From Megamerina dolium (Eukaryota; Arthropoda; Insecta; Diptera; Megamerinidae), in assembly GCA_963854835.1 (NCBI GenBank), contig OY978527.1:38507040-38571039 (forward strand): 64,000 bases of DNA, read 5' to 3'. The notes below the pieces were generated by a model. The model was not told the origin of the DNA, ran no database searches, and saw only the letters and a list, made by a program, of their open reading frames with translations. This document shows positions 34,301 to 44,689 of the stretch, piece after piece (the stretch's first letter is position 1; every line of letters begins with the position of its first letter). A program made the position numbers and the translations under genes.

Positions 34301-34780
34301 CTTGCCAGGAAGGGAGCATCAACCCCATTTGTAGGGCCTGAACCATTCTGTGGATTAGGATCGGGTAACATCTCCCGTATCATCTGGGAAGAAGAGAATA
34401 GACAAAGAAGCTTATACTGGGAAAACTTACCGGGGCTAACACACTCCAAACTAGCGCTAGGGACATACAACCTGAAACGCTACGAGGAATGTATGAGTCT
34501 AACGAAGAACAACATGCGAATCATTACGGGATTATTAACAGGGCACTGTAGGCTGAATTATCACCTAACAAAACTGGGAATTTTCTCTGATGCTCTCTGT
34601 AGGTTCTGCAGGGAAGAGGACGAGACCGCACAACACGTGATAGGAACTTGTCCTGCACTGATGCACAAGAGAAGGAAATACCTGGGAGATTTCATCATAC
34701 CCGAGGATGAAATTAGACTCTGTGAATTGGGACCAATACTAAAATTCATCGAGGGAACTGGGCTGAGAGACACACTCTAG
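31310..34780 (+). CDS. LOA-like ORF2 (endonuclease-RT-RNase H), open but endonuclease-deleted
   Basis: An uninterrupted frame of about 1156 codons. The start is set at MASIRVAQINLHHARAAS (31310), because the longer upstream extension overlaps ORF1. The endonuclease motifs QINLHH, QEPWVF and CDANAHNEAWGS are present, but the frame jumps from NEPSMS to TVENFNKII near 31954. By comparison with the 21 kb element this removes about 55 residues, including the catalytic SDH motif. The reverse transcriptase (FLDIEGAFD, GCPQGGVLSP, GYADDIVI) and RNase H (WYTDGSLTD, FQAEVYAID, LSDSQAA, VPGHVGIDGNEMAD) look complete, followed by a Cys/His segment CRFCREEDETAQHVIGTC. Confidence 0.9.
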   Translation: MASIRVAQINLHHARAASAVIARATLRSNLSIVLAQEPWVFRGQIRGLAASNTEVIWDIRCVNPRACIVLTKNMKYLCLPEFLSRDLVAVQIPVNINGCTREVIFASGYLPGDDAWAPPELIYKLVEYSERKKQPLILGCDANAHNEAWGSTDTNKRGEYLLEFIISNKLEILNVGDTPTFVTSVRKEVLDLTLGNTWGFSLVRNWVVSNEPSMSTVENFNKIIINSYEDSCPISKVNSTKDVPWWNNDLMKLRTEVRRLSNRSKTTGDWTEYRRTLTLYNKEIREAKRNSFRNFCESIEHATEVSKLYKVLAKGSSISSTNLKKGDGSFTENEEERVKLLLDTHFPGSSTLVAAGTDDAENLGRISRNEWILASEICTLPRIRWAINTFKPLKSPGVDGIFPALLQKGIEQLLSPLTRLARSSIALGYIPRIWRRANVVFLPKVGKKDPLHPKSFRPICLTSFVLKTLEKVVDNYIRTTVLVRNPLHSCQHAYRAGHSTESALHQLTSLLQDSLEKKETGICAFLDIEGAFDNTSHDAIRRALTRRGVNNTLASWMSNMLLTRKVEIPSGTGSIIANTTRGCPQGGVLSPLMWSIVVDELLEKLETSGLSFQGYADDIVIICRGKFEDTLCDRIQLGLKLTKGWCAAVGLNINPAKTTIVPFTRKYKLTNLKPIRLDGVEIELQKVVKFLGTHLDQKLLWKTHIEETRPKAIKTFMTCRTIAGKSWGCTPKILRWIYTAIVRPMIAYGAIVWEKCTKQQTVINTLSKLQRLACVCITGAMRTCPMASLEILLDFTPLHIYIQSQARRAILRVDGNNVSTGSYLSRRKIELLAEQLPEISMLRDVILPRFSFKKHFKTELSNKKHWEGISKTYKINQYMITWYTDGSLTDDGAGAGVFGPGKRYSEPLGKNISIFQAEVYAIDRCAHFNLERNYRNRRIAILSDSQAAIKALKSHQVTSYLVMECIEKLNILGQLNQVWILWVPGHVGIDGNEMADKLARKGASTPFVGPEPFCGLGSGNISRIIWEEENRQRSLYWENLPGLTHSKLALGTYNLKRYEECMSLTKNNMRIITGLLTGHCRLNYHLTKLGIFSDALCRFCREEDETAQHVIGTCPALMHKRRKYLGDFIIPEDEIRLCELGPILKFIEGTGLRDTL

Positions 34781-35101
34781 CTCTGCGAAGGGGGCACAAT
34801 AGATCTTATAGGTCACGGTGCAACATCCCCACAACGATAATAATAATAATAACGTCCAGCCGATTGCTCTACTAAGCTGAGTTGGTTTTTTTTCCCAAAA
34901 TTTCTCTTGTAGCTCGCGGTGTTTAATAATTATCGTAAAAAGGGTGCCAGATGAAAACCAATCTTTAAAAAGAGTACGCAGACAACAAAAGAAATTGGGA
35001 CGAACATCATTCATTGCATATAAAAATATGCAAGTAAACGAAATTATAAAAAGTGAATAGCTGAGGAAGAACAAGATGGCAACAAAAGTATGCAAGAGTA
35101 A

Positions 35102-35240
35102 GAATCTGAATATCAATATAACCACAGCAATGGACGTAGTAGTAATATCAGTGAAAATCTGTTAACAGCAGCAGCAATTGCAGCGAGTCCAGCATCCACA
35201 ATTGTTACTAGTACAAGAGTAGCGTCAACAAGAGCAATAG
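35102..35240 (+). CDS. candidate exon of an unknown gene (weak)
   Basis: An open frame after a TAA at 35099-35101 reads a Ser/Ala/Thr-rich sequence (NISENLLTAAAIAASPAST in its centre), encoded in part by a GCA run. It ends at a donor-like AATAG/GTACCT (GT at 35241). The purine-rich DNA before it (34960-35100) looks like a fly 5' UTR, and no good acceptor is visible. It could therefore be a first or 5' UTR exon whose open frame is incidental. No homology is recognised. Confidence 0.22.
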
Positions 35241-36097
35241 GTACCTATGACAAACTTTCTAGGAAAAGAAAAACATATCGCAACTTCTTTTAAAACTTCT
35301 CAAAACTTCTATCAGTCATATTTAAACACTCACACTTTCACAATTTTTCTCTCAATAACTTTTCATACTACATCTTCGAAATACTTCTTTTTTTAATTTT
35401 TACTCTGAATAATATGTGTTGTACCTACTTGCGTATTCCTAATTGATATGTTATTCTTTTTAAAGCATAACTTTAGACTATCCTTTAGAGGCTATTTGTG
35501 TAGCCTACGTCAAATATTTGGAAAGAGTTGAAGAAATCAGCATCAACTCTTTAGTCGATTTAAAGATTTCGGTTTGACTTCACATTTGTCCATTTATTTC
35601 TCTCCATCTGGTTCACAGCAGTGGGTTCAAAAATTACTAGAAAATTGGGCGTATCATGCTTGCTGTTTTATATATGTATATAACTTCAATATTTGTACCC
35701 GCTAAATCATATAATATAGTTATGAATTATGAAACTTATGAAAGACAAGCATTTGAAATATTTGAGATTATACTCCAAAACCCGATTCAGTGCATAAAAG
35801 AAAGTCCGTCTATTTGCTATGTACCTGTCACATCTACTCTATGGCTGCATCTCTTTTGCTTTATCGAACATGTTTGCACAGTCAATGTAATATTTTCACT
35901 ACACCATTTACGATAATACTCATTCAAAATTATAATGAGCTGGTAAACCATTTTAATGTCAATGTTATTGAATGTCATCGTTTAATGGGGTACTTAATTA
36001 AGTAAAATTACTGATTAGTAGTTAGTGGTCATTTCCATATAATTGTGATTTTCATTTCAGTATTATTTAGACAAATGAAAACAATTTTCTCCGACAA

Positions 36098-36326
36098 TCG
36101 GCTTCGATGAGCCTTTTGTCTGAGTTTCTCTTCCAGTGCTGTTGTGCTTGTTATATTCTGGATAGCGTAACACAGGTCTCATTTCTATTAGCCGGCTTCG
36201 GAACCCTTATGACAGGTCTGTCTTAGAAGAATTGTTAACTGCTTTCCAACAGGCGGGTATAATTCGAAAGAAAAATCATTTCAATATTAAAGATGCACTG
36301 CAGCCGTGGACAAAACCAAAGATCTA
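36098..36326 (-). repeat. tRNA-derived SINE, copy 4, degenerate
   Basis: Body blocks shared with copies 1 and 3: CTTCCAGTGCTGTTGTG, TTAGCCGGCTTCGGAAC, CAACAGGCGGGTATAATTCG and GCAGCCGTGG. The head is truncated in the B-box region (GGACAAAACC). No target duplication is seen. This is the oldest recognisable copy. Confidence 0.7.
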
Positions 36327-37823
36327 GTAATTAATTAATTATTCAAACTTTTCTACATAAATGTCTACTCTGCTTGTAGTTTTTTTTTTTAGAGATGTTT
36401 ATAGCAGTTTATTTTGAGCATTGTGCGTAAATCATAGTAATCTAGCAATATTTTTGAGTTTACATAATTGTCTCTATTTGGAAAGGATTGGAGAAATAGT
36501 TCGAATAGTAGAATTACCTACGAAAAAATATGACAAAATTCAGCGCATCAAATCGAGTCCGAAATTTGATTGTAATTTGTCAGGTTGTGAAATTCACAAA
36601 CATACTCGTATATTAATATTACTCATACGACCAGTAAACTATTGTATTTTCCGCTCTTTTGAATACAAAAATTTAAACTTCTTGAAAAACAATTTTTTAA
36701 TCTTTTATAAATAGAAATATACTTTCTTAAATTCTAGAAGGCAAAAACCTTTTTTCTTTTTTCCTAAAACAAAACATTACAATTTTTAAAAAGATGAAAA
36801 TAGAAAAATACAATGCTATACAACAAATCGTATCGAGTATGATTATATGTCAAAATGCAATAAATTAAAATTACCCCAAAAAAAAAAAAAAAAAAGAAAT
36901 AAAAGAAAACGAATTTAAGGATATGTTGAATAACGTGACGTTGTCAATCATTGCATGTTCATCGAAATTTAAGACTCTTTCACAGTAAGCCAATTTATGC
37001 ACATGTATTTTTAGTATTATTATTGAATTTATATATTCTAAATTTAAAGCAAATTGAATAAAATCAAATAAATTATAATAAAAATGTAGTAAAAACTATG
37101 ATTTCTGCAAATAGAGTTACGCTCAAAATGAGCATAAATAATGATGAAATTAGTACAAGGTTAATATTAATTTAAGCTTCAGTAGAGCATAAAATATTAA
37201 ACATAATATACCATCACATACAATCAAATATAGTTTCATATACTACAAGTATTGTACAAAATAGCTATGTCACATATATACCTACTAAATGTAATACTAT
37301 TGCATATAGATTAGGGGCAGTCTAACATAATTTGACTATGTAAAAATTTCTATAAAATAATATAAGATGTAAGATTTTTGAAAATTAATTTTACAAAAAT
37401 GTTGACAATTGTACAGACCTAATTTGGTTTAATTTGATTTTGATATCCGTTGAGATGCTTTAGGAGAATTTTTTCTTCCAAAAAATGTCACCCTCTCCAA
37501 CTGGAAATATATACGATATAAAAAAAAAAATCAACCTACATTTTTCCATATCAGGCTTTTATAAAAAAAAAAAACTGTCACAATCGCTAACCTCACATGC
37601 AACTTTTAACCACAAACAAAAGGAAAATCTATATATAATGGTAACAGTAATGAGAACTAATACTCATAAGAAGAAGGGAAAACGTGCAAATGTCGCTAAA
37701 ATCCATTGCCTTATTGTGATGCCTAATAGTGATGCCTAGTTGAGGGTTAAAGTTACGTTGAAAATTATGAATTTTGCGCTTGTTTTCACACAAAGAACAT
37801 TATAAAGAAAAGTAAAAAGATGA

Positions 37824-37854
<31 letters not shown>

Positions 37855-38080
37855 TGGATAATACTTACACATACTTATACTAATGTTTATACCATATATA
37901 CAGTACATATAGGTTCATATGGTCACATACCCTTTATCCTTGAACCGCTAATACATACGAGTTTTTGAGTACACGTATTAGCTTTAGTAAAAAGTACTCA
38001 CATGCACATGTTTCTTATAAATTATATGTGATTTTCTTTGATGCTAAAATTGATCGAATAAAATATTACAAAACATAGTA

Positions 38081-39373
38081 AAGGGTTATCCATTTCGCGG
38101 TTTCAAAAGTATAGGGCTAGAATTCGACATCTGTCAAACTGAGTTGTTAAAACAATTTCTTTCTTTTCCAGTTCAAAGTCTGACATTTGCGAAAATGGAT
38201 CGCTTAACCATCGCACAACGCATTAAAATTGTAAAAACCTACTACAAAAATGGTGATTCTGCCACAGCCACATATCGTGCTTTAAGAGGAGATTATGGTT
38301 TCCATAATCGTCCAACTACGCAAGCAATTGGCAAAATTGTGAAGTAATATGAAGAGATTGGATCGGTTACAGATATTGTAAGGCCTGTGCATCATCGTTT
38401 CGCTCGTACCACCGAAAATATCGCTGCTGTAAGTGAAAGTGTTGCCGAAGATCCGAATGTGTCGATTCCTCGTCGTTCTCAAGAATTAGGACTGTCTTAC
38501 GGCACATTATGGCGTATTTTGCATTTGGATCTACACCTACATCCATATAAAATACAGCTCACACAACAACTGAAGCCGGCTGACCATTCACAACGTCGTA
38601 GATACGTCGAATGGGTGCTTGAACAACAGGCGGTGGACGGCGATTTTTCGAACAAAATTTTCTTCAGCGACGAAGCACATTTCTCACTCGGTGGGTATGT
38701 TAACAAACAAAATTGTCGTATTTGGGGTTCTGAGAATCCTCAAGTAATTGAAGAGAGGCCACTACATCCACAAAAAGTCACTGCTTGGTGCGCTCTTTGG
38801 TCCGGAGGTGTGATTGGACCTTACTTCTTCGAAAACGACGATGGAACGACTGTCACCGTCAATTCGGAGCGTTATGGTCATATGATAACCGACTTTTTTT
38901 TTGCCTGCTATTGAAGAATACGACTTAGAGAATATGTGGTTTCAACAAGACGGTGCCATATGCCACACAACTCGAGCGAATATGGCTTTATTGCAAGAGA
39001 AATTTTCTGGCCGCGTAATTTCTCGTCGTGGCGATATCAAGTGGCCACCAAGATCATGCGATTTGACACCGCTTGACTTTTTTTTGTGGGGCTACGCGAA
39101 AGACCGTGTTTATGCAGATAAACCTTTAACTCTTGAGCACCTAAAAACCAACATTCGTCACGTTATGGCTGAGATACCGCCCAATATGTGTCAAAAAGTG
39201 GTCGAAAATTACCTCAAAAGAATCGATGCTTGCAACAATTCGCGTGGTGGTCATTTAAATGATGTAGTATTTCATACATAATGTCAACGTTCAAACTTTA
39301 TAATCATGATAAAATATATTTTATATGTGTTTTATTTACATTTACTTTTGAAATCGCAAAATGGATAACCCTT
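38081..39373 (+). mobile_element. rosa-type (DD41D) mariner, copy 2, both TIRs intact
   Basis: A 1.29 kb element. The left end (after TA) is AAGGGTTATCCATTTCGCGG and the reversed right end is AAGGGTTATCCATTTTGCGA, continuing TTTCAAAAGTA in both. Because both ends are preserved, it could be mobilised in trans. The spacing of 41 residues between the second and third aspartates (QQDGAICH to TPLDFFLWG) defines the DD41D class. Confidence 0.9.
38195..39281 (+). pseudogene. rosa-type mariner transposase, one stop and one frameshift
   Basis: Starts at MDRLTIAQRIKIVKTYYKNG (38195). An in-frame TAA at 38345-38347 replaces a Lys codon of copy 1 (KIVKKYEE). The frame continues through SDEAHFSLGGYVNKQN (first aspartate). 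At the T run 38894-38902 one extra T shifts the frame: 9 T are present where 8 would give the continuous DFFLPAIEEYDLENMW. The remaining frame holds FQQDGAICHTTRANMA (second) and CDLTPLDFFLWG (third) and ends at 39281. All three catalytic aspartates are present, so only two small lesions inactivate it. Confidence 0.9.
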
Positions 39374-40771
39374 ACAAATCATAGTACAAAGTACCGTATA
39401 TACTATATGATAGAAAAGCACGTATATACATTTACGAATACAGCCCGTAGGGAACTAAAAACTAAAATCGTTCTTTCAAATATATCATATATATTTGAAT
39501 ACTAGAAAGGTATTTTTTAAGCATGAATATGTTTAAAATTATGTTTAAAATTAAATCAAATGATAAATCAGCAGGCTTTCAATACTTATAGCATCAATAC
39601 CATGACTCGAAAGTAAAAAACGTGCGGTATGTAAGTCTCTCTAATTATTACAATTTAAAGTATTTTCTATTTTTATCTATTACAGGTAAACACATAATTC
39701 AAAGTTTTTTTTTTTGCGAAAACACATATCTCTTATGTGCTTATAACAATTAAAAATTTCTTTTTATAGTGAGCAGTTTAAGAGCCAAAAAAAAGTGATG
39801 TCTACAAGACCACATATGCCATACATGCTTAATAGGTATCATTATCACAAGTATTATTATCGTCATAACCAGAATATATTGTAATAAAAAAAATGTTCGA
39901 ACATTTCCTTATCGAACATCTTATATGCACACATACATACTCGTACCATTAACATCATCATCACCATCATCACAATATTCTTAATATTAAGTGTTTATTC
40001 TCATCTTTACAATTTCTTAAAGAATATTTACAAATGTTCTTGATATAAAATAAAAACAGTATGCTACGAGTATGATGAATGAGAGCTGTCATCAAAATAA
40101 AAATTATAAATATAAAATATAGATAAAATAAGAAGAAGAAGAAGAAGAAGAAGAAGAACGGAATTGCAAAAATAAAACGTGATCAGCATGTTGATAAACA
40201 AAATACTTAAAAAGTCAACGACTTTTTCATAAATCATAAAATGAAGTACGAGCACAAGGGCTCATAATATGACAACAGAAATTCCCTCTTCTCTTAGTAG
40301 GAAGAATAGTAAAAAGTAATATTCGAAATTACTTGTTCTTAGGCACTACAACACAACACAAAACAATAGAAAAAAAAAAAAGATTTCTATAAGATAACCG
40401 TTGCAGTGTGTTATTATCTTCAGAGAAAATTACGATAGCGCATGGACTGATTTGAATATATTTTAGCATATTCATATAAAATGTCACAGTACGTTAAAAG
40501 AGGCCAAGTCCAGTTGTTCGTTACTTAATATGTATAATATTTACAGATGAATGCCCTCTGACTCTATAAAGCCATTAACAACAATTCCTTCATCATCATC
40601 ACTAATTTTTCTTCTTCGATATAAAAATATATGACTGCCGAAATTCTGAGCCTTTATATTTACTGAAAAGACAATATTTCACTTATTGTACGGACTTTAC
40701 ATTTACGAGTCTAAATTTTTATCTTACTTAATTCAATGTTGAATAAATAATTGGTACTTTTAGGCATTATA
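39374..40771. other. AT-rich spacer with simple repeats
   Basis: It includes CAT/CAC repeats (39955-39975) and an (AAG)n array. No exon recognised. Confidence 0.45.
40131..40157. repeat. (AAG)n microsatellite
   Basis: About nine AAG units, similar to the tail of RTE copy B, but no LINE sequence adjoins it. Confidence 0.85.
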
Positions 40772-40786
40772 TCATGTCAGTCCATA

Positions 40787-40987
40787 GGTTAGGTTAAGTT
40801 ATGTGGCTGCCCTCTCTCACAACTTCTCTTTTAACAGTGCGTGCGTGTTAAATTTGGACAGCATTAGAAGGGACCTACTTATATTAGTCGATTCCGAACG
40901 ACAGAAACCTTGTGACATCACTTGAACTTAGTTTTTGTCACAGAGCTCTTTTAATCGGCATTTTGGGCAAATTGTTACTGCCGGAAG
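40787..40987 (-). repeat. tRNA-derived SINE, copy 5, 5'-truncated
   Basis: Body blocks include GTTAAATTTGGACAGCATTAG, split here as GTTAAATTTGGAC and AGCATTAGAAGGGACCTAC, plus TGTCACAGAGCTC and ACTGCCGGAAG, where it stops. The tRNA head is absent. An 11 bp duplication GTCAGTCCATA (40776-40786 and 40988-40998) shows that it inserted in this truncated form, as LINE-mobilised RNAs do. The 3' end reads GCCACATAACTTAACCTAAC. Confidence 0.8.
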
Positions 40988-41099
40988 GTCAGTCCATAAG
41001 TTTGTGCGTTTTCCTTAGGTGGTTTTAAAATAAATAAAAAATAAGTTTTCAGTATTTATAAATCAATAATATATTTTCCTATATTATTTACAATGTCTT

Positions 41100-41763
41100 T
41101 TCTTCTGAGGGGTAGTCCTTTTTACTTAAATGGCTCTGAAGTCCACGGAAAAGATGATAATCGCAAGGTGCAATATCCGGAGAGTATGGTGGATGCGGCA
41201 TTAGTTCCCATCCGAGCTCGTACAGCTTGCCTAAGGTCTGTCTTTGCGTCTAATGACTAAAGACGGTCGATTTTCAGTGCTTCATTCAGTTTAGATAGTT
41301 GATGGCAATAAGAATCAGCTGTGATCGTCTGGTTTGGTTCCAGCAGATCAAAATAGATGATACCGGCCATATCCCACCAACAGGAGGCCATCTCCGGAGG
41401 CCACTGGCGTTTGCGAACAGGATTGTAAAGAACATATTTTTCGTCCCCATTCATTTTACTCTCATTTTCAAGCTGAGAACACACATTCACTCTCTGCTGA
41501 ACGATTGCGACGGAAATTTTATGCGGAACCCATTTTCCTAGCTTTGGAACCAGGTGCCTCTAAACTGTTCCATGGGATGAATTCAACCTTCCAGCCATCA
41601 TATCGACTGTCAAACTTGGCTCAGCTTCCACGAGTTCCAGCAAGGCGTCGGAGTTAAAGACCTCAGGACGACCAGAGCGTGCGACATCTTCATCGTCACA
41701 ATCACCACTTCGGAATTTGGAAAACCACTTTTGCGCAGTCCTTACACTCACGGATTCTCCCAA
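41100..41763 (-). pseudogene. cecropia-like mariner transposase, broken
   Basis: From the right: SVRTAQKWFSKFRSGDCDDED with ARSGRPEVF and LVEAEPSLTVDMMAGRLNSS (DNA-binding half), then DEKYVLYNPVRKRQWPPE (first aspartate) and WWDMAGIIYFDLLEPNQT. After further frameshifts comes PHPPYSPDIAPCDYHLFRGL (third aspartate). The block with the second aspartate (HDNARPH in relatives) is missing. The gene is inactive. Confidence 0.75.
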
Positions 41764-42044
41764 TAAGTTGCGTTTATTTCAGCAGCAGCAGTTGTTGCAT
41801 TTTTTCCACTTTTATAAAAAAAAAAAAAAATACAAAATGTGTCTCTTATACTCGTTCGTAGATTCCATTTTATTTTTTAACAACGCGTACTTATATCCGC
41901 TATCAAAATCACTTGCTGAAAGCACAATACATCAGAGAAAATAAAAATAGTTCCTCTATCTCCCATGAATAATTTTTTGTATGCAAAAAACGCCTACTCG
42001 GAAACTATTGAAAAAAGAACGTACGAACTTATGGACTGACCTGA

Positions 42045-42853
42045 TACTATACTTGATTTTAAAAAGAGTCATATTTTCAATCGAAAATATTATATCATGC
42101 CTCCATGCAAACTGTTTCCCTTTAAAAATTGATTTTGTAAATGATACAACACCAAAAAAAAAAAAAAAAAATATCTTCTTCTTCCTTTTCCTAGACTCAT
42201 CTATTATTTTTTCCACTGTAAGTATTATCATTTAAAATTTCCTCTTAGGTACTAATGATTCACCAAAGTAACTAACTAACTCATCATGAACATTTATTGT
42301 AGTGAACATATTAAATATCGTTGATGAGAGAAACTCTTCCACTCTGTTTTCAGGGTTATTGTCCTTCCTTGTTAAACAACCAAACTCTGGTTGTTGTTAT
42401 GAGGCATGAACTTGCACACATTTATACTATAGAACTATATACCTACCTACATTGTATCTGCATTCCACAAGCGTTTATAATACAAAGTTAGACAGATATT
42501 GTAGTATAGTAAACAGTAAACTTCACTCAACTCATATGTGAGTAAGTACTTTGCAAATAAACTTCATGCAAATGTACACTACACACAAAGACGTATGCGC
42601 TCTTAACGGGACTCTTCAATGATTAGGTTTTAATTTTATACTTTTCCCACTATTTTTATCAATTGAATATTTGATTCTACTTGGCAAACTACACTTACAC
42701 TTATATACATTTCCCAATCATAGGGTTGATCCCTTGGGAATTTTAGAGTTATTCGATCGATTTTCGAATATGAATTTTCAGGTGCATTTGAAATGATTTT
42801 TTAGAAGAGCGTTTCTGAGAAGAAAATATAGAGAGTAAGCGTATTCAGAAATT
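42045..42853. other. AT-rich spacer
   Basis: No gene or repeat recognised, apart from A/T homopolymers such as the A run near 42154-42170. Confidence 0.4.
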
Positions 42854-43075
42854 GCGGATGCCTTGGCTCAGTGGTTAGTACGTTGGGTTCAATCCCCGGC
42901 TGAAGCACAACTTTAATATCGAAAGTAGTTGGCAACCTGTCGGGAAGCAGTTGGCAATTACTCCGGCAGTAACAATTTGCCACTAAAATGCTTCTAAAAG
43001 AGCTTTTCACAGAGCTCAGAAAAAATGAAGTCATAAGGACCTACTTACTCTAACCCCTCAAGGGTCAAATTTGGA
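42854..43075 (+). repeat. tRNA-derived SINE, copy 6, internally deleted head
   Basis: Plus strand. GGATGCCTTGGCTCAGTGGT (A-box region) is followed after only about 10 bases by GGTTCAATCC, so the anticodon-arm part of the head is deleted. The body contains GCAGTTGGCAATTACTCCGG and AAAGAGCTTTTCACAGAG. No clear target duplication was found. Confidence 0.72.
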
Positions 43076-43114
43076 TATGTTCATGAACGTTTCAACTTTT
43101 GTCAATTTTTTAGA

Positions 43115-44585
43115 TTAGAGTTGAAACTCGGCCTTACCAAGATTGACCAGATTCTCTGCCCGGATTCGAATTCTTCGACCTCAAACAAATTTATACAAAT
43201 CTCTGATGCTGGAAATATTATACCGCTATGTATGTGCCGCTACACGCTACCGAGCCACAGAAGGCCTCCGTATAAGCCCACAAAAAGCAGTTGTTGTTCC
43301 TTTTACAAGAAAGTACAAACCCGATTTCGGCGTAGTGCGTCTTCAAAACACTACTCTCGAATTCTCAAATGAAGTCAAATATCTAGGCATCATCCTGGAC
43401 AGAAGACTAAATTGGAATTCCCACTTAAGCTATACGCTAAACAAGGCGACTAAAGTTATGTGGACTTGCAAACGAATTTTTGGCAAAACATGGGGTTTAT
43501 CACCAAAAATAGTTTTCTGTATGCACATCACCATGGTTAGGCCAATTGTAACCTACGCTGCAGTGGTGTGGTGGCCAAAAGTTACCAAAATATCTGCAAT
43601 CCGTGAATGCAATAAACTTCAAAGACTGGCGTGTCTATCTCTAACCGCGGCTGTGAAATCTTGTCTCACGGCTGAACTAGAGGCTCTGATGGGGCTCCTA
43701 CCGCTTAACATTCATATTCAAAAATCAGCAGCAATCAGTGCCATTCGCATGAACCTTTTCCACAGTTCAACTTCGAGTTCAAGTGGATACGAAACAATCA
43801 TCAAAAATATACCAAATATAGAAATATGTTCTAACTCAGATTCCATGCCTCAAGAACTACGCTATCGCAGGCGCTTCTCCACAATCATCCCGTCATATAC
43901 ATGACAAAGGGCTTAAAGGAGCGCGCATTCTTATTTGCTCAGACAGCCAAGCTGCCATCAAATCTCTCTCCTCTTGGGAGTTCTCCTCAAAACTAATCAC
44001 CAAATGCTTCCATATCCTACAAAAACTCTCTATGCGAAACAAGGACACATTATGTTGGGTACCGGGGCACAAAGGAATTGAGGGCAATGAACTGGCGGAC
44101 GAACTAGCAAGAGCTGGCTCGTCTTTTCCACTGACGGGCCCGGAACCTTTCTGCGGTATAAGCTGGGCATCGGCCAAAGTTATGATAGAAACAAATTACC
44201 ATGACAAATACCTTCTACAATGGACACATTCGACGGGTCTTCGCCAAGCGAAAGCTCTCATCAGCTTTAATGCAGTTTTTGACAGAATTAGTCTATCTCT
44301 CACGACATAACTGGTTAAAATACCATCTCCACAAAATGGACTATCCTCTGAAAGATCAATTCTATCCTTCATTAAAAAGGTAGAGGAGACTCTAGTGTCG
44401 TAAACGGGCTTGGGTACGAAAGATCTCGTTTGGTCGCAGTGCCCGTAACATTTGTGGTTGGCCCCCAGAGGTATTAGCTATAGGGCTCATATTCTTTAAC
44501 AGACCTTGGTCTGGTTTCGCGTGGTCCACTTGATGAACAAGGATTATGTCCTTGTTCCAATGTCACGCTCTCTTTTGATTGATTG
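43115..44585 (+). mobile_element. LOA-like LINE fragment (third family)
   Basis: Frame 43143-43904 covers the C-terminal part of the RT (ISPQKAVVVPFTRKYK, EVKYLGIILDRRLNWNSH, MVRPIVTYAAVVWWPKV). After a deletion that removes the first RNase H motifs, a second frame has ILICSDSQAAIKSL, WVPGHKGIEGNELADELA and GPEPFCGIS. Then come a degraded C-terminus (KYHLHKMD) and a 3' UTR ending near a GATT-rich tail (about 44577-44588). It is distinct in sequence from the 19.6 kb and 29.5 kb elements. Confidence 0.78.
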
Positions 44586-44689
44586 ATGTACCGCTATGAT
44601 CGCTATTGTATTTCTTGCTATAATTTACCAGTTCTAATAGTTATATTAACTATGATGTCATAGCATCGATTGGTTAGGCTCCCCTCCTA

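Larger units (their letters stand above)
29549..34849 (+). mobile_element. LOA-like non-LTR retrotransposon, full-length, both ORFs open
   Basis: A 5.3 kb LINE of a second LOA-like family. The 5' UTR is about 310 bp. ORF1 and ORF2 are both uninterrupted, and the 3' end is a (TAA)n tail. A 13 bp duplication TAACGTCCAGCCG flanks it (29536-29548 and 34850-34862). The 5'-truncated copy at 6.3-7.1 kb belongs to the same or a close family. ORF2 has lost part of its endonuclease by an in-frame deletion. Confidence 0.9.
34863..38080. other. mostly non-coding; possible 5' UTR-like segment near its start
   Basis: It contains the weak exon candidate at 35102-35240 and a SINE remnant at 36098-36326. The rest is AT-rich, with a (GA)n run at 37836-37854 and no convincing coding exon. 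Open frames of 80-100 codons here (such as 36421-36714) lack splice context and known domains. Confidence 0.4.
40772..42044 (-). mobile_element. cecropia-like mariner with a SINE in one TIR
   Basis: Inverted ends: the left starts TCATGTCAGTCCATA (from 40772, after TA), is interrupted by the SINE, and continues AGTTTGTGCG. The reversed right end (to 42044) is TCAGGTCAGTCCATAAGTTC. The own sequence is about 1.06 kb, so there are internal deletions. The lineage is assigned from VRKRQWPPE and WWDMAGIIYFDLLEPNQTI, which resemble cecropia-group transposases. Confidence 0.78.

Noticed and set aside
36421..36714. 97-codon frame as a gene
   Set aside because: Composition like the surrounding AT-rich DNA; no known domain or splice signals.
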